Assembly (NCBI RefSeq): GCF_010894405.1
Contig: NZ_JAAIYA010000032.1
Span: 62,001 to 126,000, forward strand
DNA: 64,000 nt
Origin: Pyxidicoccus caerfyrddinensis
Lineage (GTDB): Bacteria; Myxococcota; Myxococcia; Myxococcales; Myxococcaceae
Direction: 5' to 3'
The stretch's first letter is position 1; the number at the start of each line of letters is the position of its first letter. Position numbers and translations under genes: made by a program. A model generated the notes under the pieces. The model searched no databases and had not been told where the DNA came from. It was given only the letters and a program-made list of their open reading frames with translations. This document shows, in pieces, positions 24,126-32,620 of the stretch.

Positions 24126-24998
24126 ATGGCCTTCCCTCCCCACCGGGGGCGCCCGCTGGCCCACAAGGTCCGGCAGCGCACCCCGGGCCACCACTACAAC
24201 GCGAGCTTCCTGTCCGCCTCGGACAAGGCGGAGGCCGTCGCGTGGCTCGGTACGCTCCACCCGCTGTGGGAGGAGCGCTACTCGAAGCACTTCCCGCCAC
24301 CGCCGGGGCAGTCGCAGCGGCGGCTGCTGCGGCCGGTGTACTGGCTGGGCAACTGGCAGTTCGCGTGCCTCGACTACTACCGCCCGCCGAAGGGCGTGCT
24401 GAACCGCTGCGTGAAGGCCGAGCCCTTCCCGGCGGTGCTCCAGCGGCAGGTGACGAAGATTGAGGAGCTGGCGCGGCGGATGTTCCGCGGGCCGGACATG
24501 CCGAAGGGCTGGCACCTCAACACGTGCCTGGTGAACTTCTACGGCAGCCGCCTGGAGGACGGGCGCTGGGTGGACACCGCGCGCGTGGGCGAGCACAAGG
24601 ACTTCGAGCCGGGCCCGGTGGCCTCGCTGTCCTTCGGCGAGCGCGCCCTCATCCAGTTCGTCACCTCCTCCCGCCCCGGTGAGCGCGACGAGGTGGTGCT
24701 GGAGCAGTGGCTGGATGACGGCTCGCTCCAGCTCTTCGGCGGTGCGCGGTGGAAGGAACAGACGTTCCACCGCGTGCAGCGGGTGGACACGCGCGCCGGC
24801 CACGAGATGCCGCCGGAGCTGCCGGACTTCCGCACCCGCCGCATCAACCTCACGTTCCGCTACGTGCCCGACGAGCACGTGATTCCCTTCGCGAAGCTGT
24901 CTCCCGAGGCCCGTGAAGACGTGCGGCCGTACATGGCGGAGCTCGCCCGGGGCAGTGCGTTCTTCCGGGCGGAGCTGGAGAAGGAGCGCGGGGCCTAG
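24126..24998 (+). CDS. AlkB-like 2OG-Fe(II) dioxygenase
   Basis: A 290-residue non-heme iron dioxygenase of the AlkB fold, which oxidatively demethylates alkylated nucleic-acid bases (or proteins in some members). The iron ligands are visible: HKD in VGEHKDFEPGP and His in TFHRVQRV. The 2-oxoglutarate/substrate Arg pair is in RRINLTFRYV (R-x5-R). It begins seven bases after the MepA-like stop. Its stop overlaps that of the convergent helicase by four bases. It differs from E. coli AlkB in the N-terminal ~100 residues, so the substrate is uncertain. Confidence 0.88.
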   Translation: MAFPPHRGRPLAHKVRQRTPGHHYNASFLSASDKAEAVAWLGTLHPLWEERYSKHFPPPPGQSQRRLLRPVYWLGNWQFACLDYYRPPKGVLNRCVKAEPFPAVLQRQVTKIEELARRMFRGPDMPKGWHLNTCLVNFYGSRLEDGRWVDTARVGEHKDFEPGPVASLSFGERALIQFVTSSRPGERDEVVLEQWLDDGSLQLFGGARWKEQTFHRVQRVDTRAGHEMPPELPDFRTRRINLTFRYVPDEHVIPFAKLSPEAREDVRPYMAELARGSAFFRAELEKERGA

Positions 24999-26251
24999 GA
25001 GCGGTGCTTCTTGTGCGTCCGCGCGTGCCGTCCGGGGCCCTGGTCCGGGGAGCGCGTCGGCTGGCTCGCTCCCTGCTGCGGCGGTCCCGGGTCCTTCTGC
25101 GCGGCGAGGAAGTTCTCCCAGTGCTCCTTGAACACGGGGTCCTCGCGCGGCACGGGGACGCGGGGAATCTCCGCGTGCATGATGCTCTCAATCTTCGTGA
25201 CGACCTGTCCCTCCCGAGTCATCGCGAAGGTGGACGCCACGCCACTCGCCGCGGCGCGCGCGGTGCGGCCGATGCGGTGGACGTAGTCCTCGGGGGCGTG
25301 CGGCAGGTCGTAGTTGATGACATGCCCCACGTCCTCCACGTCCAGGCCGCGCGCGGCGATGTCCGTGGCCACGAGGACGCGGTACGTGCCGTCGCGGAAG
25401 CCGTCCATGGCCTGCCGGCGCTGGTTCTGCGTGCGGTCCGCATGCAGCAGGGCGGCGCGGTAGCCGGCCTTCTGGAGCGCCTTGTGGACCTTCTCCACGC
25501 GCTCCTTCGCCCGGGCGAACACGAGCGTCGTCTGGTCCTCGCTGGCGAGCAGCGTGAGCAGCAGCGGCGTCTTCTCCTCTGCCCTCACGAAGTAGAGCCG
25601 CTGCTCCGCGCGCTCGGCGGGGGTGCCGCTGCGAGTCACCTCCACGCGCACGGGGTTGTAGAGGCGCTGGCGGGCGAAGCGGCTCACGTCCGCGCCCAGC
25701 GTCGCGGAGAACAGGAGCGTCTGCCGGCGGTGGGGCAGGGCGGCGAAGATGCGCTCGAGCTGCGGCAGGAAGCCCATGTCCAGCATCCGGTCCGCTTCGT
25801 CGAGGACGAGCGCCTCCAGGTGCGGGAAGGCGGCGGCATCGTTCTCGAGCAGGTCCACCAGCCGCCCCGGCGTGGCCAGCACGAAGGTGGGCCGCTCCTT
25901 CAGCGCATTGACCTGGGCCCCCATGTCCTCGCCGCCGATGACCACCGCGTGAGTGAGGCCGCGAGGCTCCGCGAAGAAGCGCACCGGCTCCGCGATTTGC
26001 AGCACCAATTCGCGCGTGGGGGCGAGCACCAGGCCGAGCGTGCCCTTCCTTCCGGCCAGGCGCTCCACCAGGGGCACGACGTACGCGGCCGTCTTGCCGG
26101 TGCCGGTGGCGGCACAGCCGATGATGTCCCGCCCCTCCAGCGCCGGAGGGATGGCCTGCTCCTGGATGGGGGTGGGACGGGTGAAGCGCGCCCGGCGCAG
26201 GGCGCCGAGGGTCTCCCGCGAGAGGCCGAGTGTTTCGAAGGAGTCGCTCAC
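24995..26251 (-). CDS. DEAD-box RNA helicase, RhlE-like
   Basis: A 418-residue ATP-dependent RNA helicase. Ordered motifs: Q motif FTRPTPIQEQAIPPAL, Walker A AATGTGKT, PTRELVLQI, ATPGRLVDLL, DEADRMLDMGF, SATLG, then the second RecA domain with LVFARAKERVEK, DIAARGLDVEDVGHVINYDL and HRIGRTARA. The basic, Gln/Gly-rich tail is typical of RhlE-type enzymes that act in ribosome assembly or RNA turnover. It follows the vWA gene by 57 bases on the same strand and may be the last member of that operon, or an independent gene. Confidence 0.95.
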   Translation of the reverse strand: MSDSFETLGLSRETLGALRRARFTRPTPIQEQAIPPALEGRDIIGCAATGTGKTAAYVVPLVERLAGRKGTLGLVLAPTRELVLQIAEPVRFFAEPRGLTHAVVIGGEDMGAQVNALKERPTFVLATPGRLVDLLENDAAAFPHLEALVLDEADRMLDMGFLPQLERIFAALPHRRQTLLFSATLGADVSRFARQRLYNPVRVEVTRSGTPAERAEQRLYFVRAEEKTPLLLTLLASEDQTTLVFARAKERVEKVHKALQKAGYRAALLHADRTQNQRRQAMDGFRDGTYRVLVATDIAARGLDVEDVGHVINYDLPHAPEDYVHRIGRTARAAASGVASTFAMTREGQVVTKIESIMHAEIPRVPVPREDPVFKEHWENFLAAQKDPGPPQQGASQPTRSPDQGPGRHARTHKKHRS

Positions 26252-26307
26252 GCCCCCGGGCTACCACGGCGCGGGCCCTCGTGGGAGAGCCCTGGCGTGT
26301 CTGTGTC

Positions 26308-27213
26308 CTACGACGCGCGCCGGAGGACCTGGGCCCAGGGCTCGATGGCCCGGACGATGCCCTTCACGCGCTCCTTCGGCGTGCCCGAAGCGAGCAGCCG
26401 AGCGGCGACGGCGTCGACGCTGGGGACGGCGCGCTCGGTGAGGGCCACCAGCGCGGCGGCCACGTCGCACGTGTCCGCAGGGTCGTCCATGCAGATGACC
26501 CTGTCGCCCATGTACCCGCGCCAGAACTTCTCGCACCGGCCGCGACGCTGCTGGTCGGGGATGAGGAAGAACGGGTGGAAGGTCTTGTCCAGCCGGCTGA
26601 CGACCTCTTCCATGGGCACGTCGCGCTCCAGCTTCGTGCCGATGAGCCCCTCGATGTGCTCCTTGGCCACGTGGTTGAAGGCGGGCTCGTCGCCCGTCAT
26701 GAAGAAGTAGCCCTTCTTGCCGCGCTTCTCGAAGCAGTCCATCGCGGTGTGCTCGGCGGCGAAGTACATGCCCAGCTCGTACGTCTCCGCCGGGTTGGAG
26801 CCGCCGCCGCGCTCCAGGAACATCCACGTGAGCCACTGGTCCATCTGCTGCTCGGAGGACTCGAACTGGCCCGCCTGGAGGGGCGCGCGGTCCATGTACG
26901 CGTCGCCCACCGCCATGAACATCACCTGCGGGTCGGGGATGCCCGCCTCCATCAGGTCCTTCATGAAGGACGGCAGCGTCTGGCGCGCGAGGATTTCGGG
27001 GATGTTGCCCATGGAGCCCGTCACGTCGAGCGCCATGACCACGGCGAGCGAGTTGGGGTGCGCCGCGCTGTCTCGGCTCTCGCGGAACTTCACGCCGCGA
27101 GGGTCCATCTTCGGGTGACAGGCGCGCTGCGTGAAGACCTCCTGCTGCGGGAGGTCCTTGCGGGCCTTCGTCATCGCCTCGTGCGCTTCGTAGCTGTAGC
27201 TGCCGTACCCCAT
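26308..27213 (-). CDS. vWA-domain protein, paralogue 1
   Basis: A 301-residue cytoplasmic protein with a von Willebrand A fold. The MIDAS loop is DVTGSMG (about residue 64, D-x-T-x-S). A partner-like stretch follows (FMAVGDAYMDRAPLQAGQFE), then GYFFMTGDEP and PFFLIPD. It shares the start MGYGSYSYEAHE and most internal blocks with the second vWA gene at 30109-31086, so the two are diverged duplicates. They flank the lipoprotein and PurA-like genes. The cluster recalls vWA-plus-kinase signalling modules, in which the vWA protein binds a partner in a Mg-dependent way; no target is known here. Confidence 0.8.
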   Translation of the reverse strand: MGYGSYSYEAHEAMTKARKDLPQQEVFTQRACHPKMDPRGVKFRESRDSAAHPNSLAVVMALDVTGSMGNIPEILARQTLPSFMKDLMEAGIPDPQVMFMAVGDAYMDRAPLQAGQFESSEQQMDQWLTWMFLERGGGSNPAETYELGMYFAAEHTAMDCFEKRGKKGYFFMTGDEPAFNHVAKEHIEGLIGTKLERDVPMEEVVSRLDKTFHPFFLIPDQQRRGRCEKFWRGYMGDRVICMDDPADTCDVAAALVALTERAVPSVDAVAARLLASGTPKERVKGIVRAIEPWAQVLRRAS

Positions 27214-27244
27214 GTCACGACCCCCTCGTGTGTGGGGCCCGAGG

Positions 27245-28645
27245 CTAGCGCGGAGCCGTTCGCGCCGTCAGCCCCCGCTCTCGCTTGTCACGAGCGGCGG
27301 GGCCGTGGGACGTCACCGACACCCGGACTCCCAGCGTGGACTCCACCCACGCCACGAAGCGGTCCGCACGCCCGTCGGGCGGCGCTCCCAGGTCGAGCTC
27401 CTCGCGGAGGGGGATGCACGTGGCCAGCGCATGGGTGAGGCGCTCCTGGTGGGCGAGGTCGCGGTGCGGACCCAGGCGCAGCGCCGTCACGCGGGTGGCC
27501 TCCGCCGTGTCCCGGACGAGCACGTCGTCAGCCATCGGTGGCGCACGGTACGCCGTACACACGGGCCAGCGGGCCCCGAGCCGGTCCAGGTGGGTGAGTG
27601 CCAGGGAATCCACGCCACCACAGGCTGCCAGAGCGTGGCGCGCGAGCACGGCATCGAAGGCGCCCACGCGGAAGCCTCCCTGCCAGCCTGCGGCGCCGTT
27701 GTGCGGCTCGGGCAGGGCGGGAGTGAGGGCGGGCTCCTCGGTGGGGAAGGGGCCTTCGCCGTGGCGGGTGGCATAGGTGCGCAGGACGCCGAGCCGGTGG
27801 ATGTCACCGTCGAAGCCCTGCTCGCGAAGCAGCTCCAGCGCGAGGTCGAAGGTGCAGGTGCTCCAGGTGGTGTGCGGGTGGAAGCCACGCCACTCGTCCA
27901 GGAGCACGCCCTGCGCGCCCTCGAAGACGGTGGTGCCTTCGCGGAGCTGTGAGTCCAACCCGTCGTCGCCCACCACGCGCTCACGGGGACGCAGGGACTG
28001 CACGGCGTCCGCCCAGCGCTCGGCGACGTCCACGTCATCCATGAGCGCCAGCTCGGGCTCGGCCTGGGGATGATTCCTCGCGGCGCGCAATATGTCCGCC
28101 AGCTCCGAGCGCAGCCGTTCCTGTGCGACGCGGGCCTTGCGCGCGAGCGATACGGGGTTGCCCAGGTCTCCCGCGTGGAGCGCGTCCTCCGGGTGCGCGA
28201 GCGCATCCCGCACCGTCTCGCCCACGCCGACGCCGCAGGTGCCGTGGCGGCCCGGGCCTCGCGCCAGCTCGCGCAGTCTGCCCATGGCCTGGTGGAAGGG
28301 GGTGATGACTCGCGCGCCCTCGCTCACCGTGGTCCGGTCCAGTGCATCCGGCACGCCGCGCTCCGCGAGGTAGCGGGCCTCCACCCGCATGGCCAGGGGA
28401 TGGAGGATGGTGGGCCGCGCCAGGTGCGTGCGCACGCCGGGGATGAGGGTGCCCGCGCCGAACTGCGAGAAGGTGTGGTGCCGCCCGTCATCGGTGACGA
28501 CGTTGTGGCCTGCCTGGGCTCCGCCGTTGAAGCGCACCACGAGACACGCACCGTGGCGGCGCACCAGCCAGTCGGTGAGCGTGCCCTTGCCGGCATCTCC
28601 GAAGCCGAGGTCGACGACGATGTGGGCCGCGCGGGAGGGACTCAT
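27245..28645 (-). CDS. Divergent adenylosuccinate synthetase homologue
   Basis: A 466-residue protein with the PurA fold, which makes adenylosuccinate from IMP, aspartate and GTP. P-loop GFGDAGKGTLTDWL (canonical GDEGKG, here GDAGKG), catalytic His in AQAGHNVV, FEGAQGVLLDEW, VGAFDAVLARHAL with LALTHLDRL, and VSVTSHGPAARD near the end all align in order with PurA. The catalytic Asp and His are kept. The context (vWA and kinase-like genes) is not purine biosynthesis and the sequence is divergent, so it is more likely a specialised nucleotide or amino-acid ligase than the housekeeping enzyme. ATG 28645 is preferred to ATG 28678. Confidence 0.75.
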   Translation of the reverse strand: MSPSRAAHIVVDLGFGDAGKGTLTDWLVRRHGACLVVRFNGGAQAGHNVVTDDGRHHTFSQFGAGTLIPGVRTHLARPTILHPLAMRVEARYLAERGVPDALDRTTVSEGARVITPFHQAMGRLRELARGPGRHGTCGVGVGETVRDALAHPEDALHAGDLGNPVSLARKARVAQERLRSELADILRAARNHPQAEPELALMDDVDVAERWADAVQSLRPRERVVGDDGLDSQLREGTTVFEGAQGVLLDEWRGFHPHTTWSTCTFDLALELLREQGFDGDIHRLGVLRTYATRHGEGPFPTEEPALTPALPEPHNGAAGWQGGFRVGAFDAVLARHALAACGGVDSLALTHLDRLGARWPVCTAYRAPPMADDVLVRDTAEATRVTALRLGPHRDLAHQERLTHALATCIPLREELDLGAPPDGRADRFVAWVESTLGVRVSVTSHGPAARDKRERGLTARTAPR

Positions 28646-28760
28646 GGGCAGGCGTGACGAGGGGACGGCCCACAGCATCGCACGGTGCGTTCACTGCCGC
28701 CCGCGTCCAGGGCCGCGTCGAACCTGGACGCGGCCCTCCGTTCTCGACGCCTGCCTGCTC

Positions 28761-30005
28761 CTACGGCTCGCCAGTCTGGGACAGCCGCTCCTGGACGACG
28801 GTGGCGCTTCCCGAGGGCACCTCCGTCCGCTGTGGAAAGCCGTGAGCGTCGAGCTCCATCTTCAGGGACATGGGGCCCAGCTCCATCGTGGCGGCGCGGG
28901 CACCTGCTTCCGCGCGGGGACGGACCACCACCTTCGTCGGTGCGGATGCGTTGGCCGGGGGCACCCACAGCATGGCCTCGAGCGGCGTGCCCTGGCCCTT
29001 CAGCAACCCCTCGCGCAGTCTCGCGGCGAGGCCCACCTCTCCGATGAGCTCGCCCGTCAGGCGCGCCTGCGTGTCCTTGCCGTCCACCTGGCCCTCGACG
29101 TTGTAGCTCCCGTCCTCCTGCCGGCGCAGGCTGACGTTGGCGGAGGTCGTGGTGTTGACCCGCTTCGCGTACCTCTTGCTGACGAGCACGCCAGCGGTGT
29201 CCGCCTGCTCGACCGTGGTGCTGTCTACATAGACGAGCTTCGCGGGAGCGCCGGGACTCACCAGCGTGGTGCTGACCTCGAGGATGCTCCCGCCCGTCTT
29301 GGCGCCGAAGAGCGCGGTGTACTGGAACCCGAGGGGCACCTCGCCCACGCGCATCACCTGCACGTCGCTGTAGTAGGGCGCCACCGGCTGCTCCGTCGCC
29401 GTGGAGGTGAGGCCCGTGGCGATGGACCCGGTGACGTCGAGGAAGGTTTGCGTGTAGCCCAGTTCATCGTGGAAGCAGGCCTTGGGCAGGACGGGGTCGG
29501 CGTGAACCATCACCTTGATGACGCCTACCTTCGTGGCCTCCCCGGTACCCCGGGTGAATTCGCCTTCGAGGTACATGGCGGGGCTGCCCGCGTAGGCCTT
29601 GATTGCCGTGGTCCGTACCTTCTGCAGCGTGAGCCCGTCCATGAGCGACTCGAAGATGTTGCGCGCCGCGGCACCGGCGTCGATGGGCTCTTTGTAGAAG
29701 AGGCAGGTGATGGGCACGGAGGTGCCAATCGGCACCGTGAGCAGGGTGCTGCCATTGGGGTGCTTCATCAGCTCGGGCGCACCAGCAGCCGGTACGGTGC
29801 CCCGGAAGAGGACGCCCTCGGCCTCCACGGGCTTGCGAGGCAGCGGCTCGGTGAGCTCCCGGGCGAGCGCCTCACGGATGGTGCGGGGCTCGCTCTTCGC
29901 GGGAGCCGAGGGCGCCGGGGCGGATTCGGCCCGGGTCGCAGGGGTGTTCGCCGCACAGCCCGCGAGGAGAACGGCGGAAAACACGGTCAGTCTGGGTAGA
30001 GGCAT
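28761..30005 (-). CDS. Lipoprotein of unknown function
   Basis: A 414-residue lipoprotein (lipobox VLLAGC) with an Ala/Pro/Ser-rich linker and then a large globular, beta-rich region. Recognisable stretches include IGTSVPITCLFYKEPIDAG, YLEGEFTRGTG and MRVGEVPLGFQYTALFG, but no family is recognised. It sits between the vWA-2 gene (103-base gap) and the PurA-like gene (115-base gap), same strand, so it may share their transcript and supply an envelope component. Confidence 0.65.
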   Translation of the reverse strand: MPLPRLTVFSAVLLAGCAANTPATRAESAPAPSAPAKSEPRTIREALARELTEPLPRKPVEAEGVLFRGTVPAAGAPELMKHPNGSTLLTVPIGTSVPITCLFYKEPIDAGAAARNIFESLMDGLTLQKVRTTAIKAYAGSPAMYLEGEFTRGTGEATKVGVIKVMVHADPVLPKACFHDELGYTQTFLDVTGSIATGLTSTATEQPVAPYYSDVQVMRVGEVPLGFQYTALFGAKTGGSILEVSTTLVSPGAPAKLVYVDSTTVEQADTAGVLVSKRYAKRVNTTTSANVSLRRQEDGSYNVEGQVDGKDTQARLTGELIGEVGLAARLREGLLKGQGTPLEAMLWVPPANASAPTKVVVRPRAEAGARAATMELGPMSLKMELDAHGFPQRTEVPSGSATVVQERLSQTGEP

Positions 30006-30108
30006 GCGGCACCTGTCGCGGAGAGGTCGGACGTCCTGACGACGTATTCGTACCGGGCGCCCGGTTCTGGTCGTTGCCGGGCGGCGACCTCGCTCCGCGA
30101 CGGGCGAA

Positions 30109-31086
30109 TCAGCGCAGGCGCCGGTGCCCCGAGTTGTCGTCGTTCGTGGGCAGGTGCTCGTCCTCCAGCGGGGGCCGGGGAACACCGTCCCGCCCCAGCG
30201 TCGCCGCGAAGGGCGTGAGCGCGCGGATGACGGCGCCCAGCCGCTGCCGCGTGAGGTCCTGCTTCTTCAAGTGCCGGGCGAGCGCATCGAGGTCGGAGAA
30301 CGCGCCCTCGCACAGTCCCACCAGCCCCGCTGCCACCTCCACGGTGTCGGTAGGGTCCTCCATGCAGATGACGCGGTCGCCGAGCAGCTCCCGCCAGTCG
30401 CGCTCGCAGTTGCGCCGCCGTGCGAGGTCCGGGATGAGGAAGAACGGCTCGTAGGTGAGCTGCAGCTCGTCCACCACCTGCTTCACCGGCAGGTCCTGTT
30501 CCAGCGTGTCGCCGATGAGCTGCGCCACCTGCTTGCGCGAGACATAGCCGTAGGGCCGCTCGTCGCCCGTCATGAAGAAGTAGCCCCGGTGCTTGCGCTT
30601 GCGCCAGCAGTCCAGCTCAGTGTGGCGGGCGGCGAAGTACATGCCCAGCTCGTAGGACTCCGTGCCCGCCGCGCCGCCGCCGCCCTCCAGGTAGCTCCAC
30701 GTGAGCCACTGGTCCATCTGCCGCTCGGAGGACTCGAACTGGCCCACCTGGAGCGGCGCGCGGTCGCCGTTCGCATCACCCACCGCCATGAAGAGCACCT
30801 GCGGGTCAGGGATGCCCGCGCTCAGCAGCGCCTTCATGAAGGCCGGCAGCCGGTGGCGCGCGAGCAGGTCTGGGATTTCCCCCATGGAGCCGGTGACGTC
30901 GAGCGAGAAGATGATGCCGAGCGACTGCGGATGGGCCTCGCTGTCGCGGCTCTCTCGCCACTTCACGCCTTGCGGCTCCATCAGCGGATGGCAGCGCTCC
31001 TGCCGGAAGACTTCCTGGCGCGGCAGCTCCGACCGCGCGCGGGTCATCGTCTCGTGGGCCTCGTAGCTGTAGCTCCCGTATCCCAT
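30109..31086 (-). CDS. vWA-domain protein, paralogue 2
   Basis: A 325-residue cytoplasmic vWA protein. MIDAS loop DVTGSMG, then LFMAVGDANGDRAPLQVGQFE, YFFMTGDERP and PFFLIPDLARRRNCERDW. It begins MGYGSYSYEAHE like its paralogue at 26308-27213 and adds an acidic C-terminal tail. Its ATG shares a base with the stop of the upstream pseudokinase gene (TGATG), so the two are translationally coupled and probably partners. Confidence 0.82.
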   Translation of the reverse strand: MGYGSYSYEAHETMTRARSELPRQEVFRQERCHPLMEPQGVKWRESRDSEAHPQSLGIIFSLDVTGSMGEIPDLLARHRLPAFMKALLSAGIPDPQVLFMAVGDANGDRAPLQVGQFESSERQMDQWLTWSYLEGGGGAAGTESYELGMYFAARHTELDCWRKRKHRGYFFMTGDERPYGYVSRKQVAQLIGDTLEQDLPVKQVVDELQLTYEPFFLIPDLARRRNCERDWRELLGDRVICMEDPTDTVEVAAGLVGLCEGAFSDLDALARHLKKQDLTRQRLGAVIRALTPFAATLGRDGVPRPPLEDEHLPTNDDNSGHRRLR

Positions 31087-32108
31087 CAGCGCCACCCCGG
31101 CATCGAGAAGGGGATGAACTTCGGCTCCCCGAAGGACTCGCGCGCTGCGAAGTCCACGCGCTCCTTGAGCTGCCACGCGTCGAAGGCCACCTCGCGGTGG
31201 TCCACGTCACACTGCTGCTTCAACAGGTCCGCCAGCGGAGGCGGCACTCCTCCCGGCACCGAGCCCGTGGCTGCGTCTCCTCCCATCACCCAGGCGATGC
31301 ACCGCGCGGCCATCACCAGGTCGGTGGTGGGCGTGGGCCCATCTCCCTTCCAGACGGCCTCCGGATAGAAGTCCCGGTGACGCGCGCTGGTGCAGGGCAG
31401 GGACTGGTGCGAGGCGAAGCGCACCGCGCTGGACCAGCCAATCAGCATGAGACCGTGGTCCCTCGGGTGGATGAGCAGATGCGGCGGCAGCACGGCGCCG
31501 TGCACGTAGCCGCTGCGGTGCGCGAAGCCGAGCACCTCCAGCAGGCGCTTCCACATCCACACCGCCGTGCGCGGGTCCACGCCGCTGGAGTGAACCTCTC
31601 GCACGTCGGTGAGCGAGTGCTGGAAGCCGCTGTTCCACCGGTACACCGCCGCCGCGCGCGGGATGCCCTCCGGGTCCTTCACGGGGCCCCGGGCCACCGG
31701 CTGCGGGAGGAGCCGGGTGAAGTGCTCGGCGCCCTGGGCCTTGCTGCCGTGGAGCTCTTCGAGAATCTCGTACTCGCGCGCGACGAGGTCCGCGTCCGAG
31801 AGGGCCCTGACCACCTTGAGCACTACCAGCTCGGTGATGCGCGCGTCGCGCCGCGCGAGGAACACGTCACTGCTGTCCCCTCGTCCCAATCTCCCGAGCA
31901 GCACATAGCGCGTGCCCGCGACGGTGACGCGGGGGCGGTCCGGCGCGAAGGGCGGGTCGTCGGCGGGGCGCGCGGGCATGGGCCACACCGCCGAGCCCGA
32001 CGCGGACACCATGGCGCCGCAGTACTCGCAGGCGAGGATGCCGTTGGGCGAAGAAGGAGGTGGAAGCTTCGCGCCGCAGCCAGGACACTTCAGGAGCTGT
32101 AATTCCAT
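31086..32108 (-). CDS. Zinc-ribbon pseudokinase
   Basis: A 340-residue protein. Residues 7-31 form a zinc ribbon (CPGC, then CEYC, C-x2-C-x15-C-x2-C). A protein-kinase fold follows from about residue 66: glycine-loop equivalent LGRGDSSDVFLARR and ATP-binding lysine LVVLKVVR are kept, but the HRD loop is HGA (YVHGAVLPPHLLIH) and the DFG position is IGW (LMLIGWSSAV). Both catalytic Asp residues are therefore missing and phosphotransfer is not expected. Start ATG 32108 begins right at MELQLLKCPG. Coupled to vWA-2, it resembles the kinase-with-zinc-ribbon partner in TerY-type vWA/kinase/phosphatase triads, without a phosphatase. Confidence 0.82.
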   Translation of the reverse strand: MELQLLKCPGCGAKLPPPSSPNGILACEYCGAMVSASGSAVWPMPARPADDPPFAPDRPRVTVAGTRYVLLGRLGRGDSSDVFLARRDARITELVVLKVVRALSDADLVAREYEILEELHGSKAQGAEHFTRLLPQPVARGPVKDPEGIPRAAAVYRWNSGFQHSLTDVREVHSSGVDPRTAVWMWKRLLEVLGFAHRSGYVHGAVLPPHLLIHPRDHGLMLIGWSSAVRFASHQSLPCTSARHRDFYPEAVWKGDGPTPTTDLVMAARCIAWVMGGDAATGSVPGGVPPPLADLLKQQCDVDHREVAFDAWQLKERVDFAARESFGEPKFIPFSMPGWR

Positions 32109-32161
32109 CCCGCCCTCGTGTTCTCCGGGGCCAACATAGCGCACCCACCCCGGAATCCCCC

Positions 32162-32620
32162 ATGCTCTCCTCTGTTCCAGTCGTCCTCGACACCAATGTT
32201 GTACTGGACCTCTTCGCCTTCGACGACGCGCACGCCCGTCCCCTGGCCGAGGCCCTCGATGCGGGGACACTCACCGCGTGGGCGGACGCGGAGACGCTGG
32301 CGGAGCTGGGCTACGTGCTCGCGTCGCGCAACTTCCGTCCGGGGTGGGACGCGGCGGCGCGGCAGCAGACGCAGGAGCGCTTCCGGGCCCTGGCGCGCGT
32401 GGTGCCGGCGGGGGAGGGGACACCCGCGCCGGAGCTGCCCCGCTGCCGTGACAGGGACGACCAGAAGTTCCTCCTCCTGGCCGCCCGAGCCGGAGCCGCG
32501 TGGCTGGTGAGCAAGGACAAGCGTGTGCTGTCCATGGCCGGCCGCAGCGGACTGCCCTTCACCATCCTCACCGTCCGGCAGGCGGTGGAGCGCCTTCAGG
32601 CGTTGGTAGCGGGGCGGTAG
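32162..32620 (+). CDS. PIN-domain ribonuclease-like protein
   Basis: A 152-residue PIN-fold protein of the 'putative toxin component' type. The acidic residues that hold metal are visible: VVLDTNVVLDLF (first Asp), ETLAELGYVL (Glu), RDRDDQKFLLLA (Asp pair) and LVSKDKRVL (last Asp). No antitoxin-sized gene is adjacent on the same strand, so it is an orphan toxin or a housekeeping endonuclease. It is divergent from the pseudokinase gene with 53 bases between starts, and its 3' end overlaps the convergent neighbour by 25 bases. Confidence 0.85.
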   Translation: MLSSVPVVLDTNVVLDLFAFDDAHARPLAEALDAGTLTAWADAETLAELGYVLASRNFRPGWDAAARQQTQERFRALARVVPAGEGTPAPELPRCRDRDDQKFLLLAARAGAAWLVSKDKRVLSMAGRSGLPFTILTVRQAVERLQALVAGR

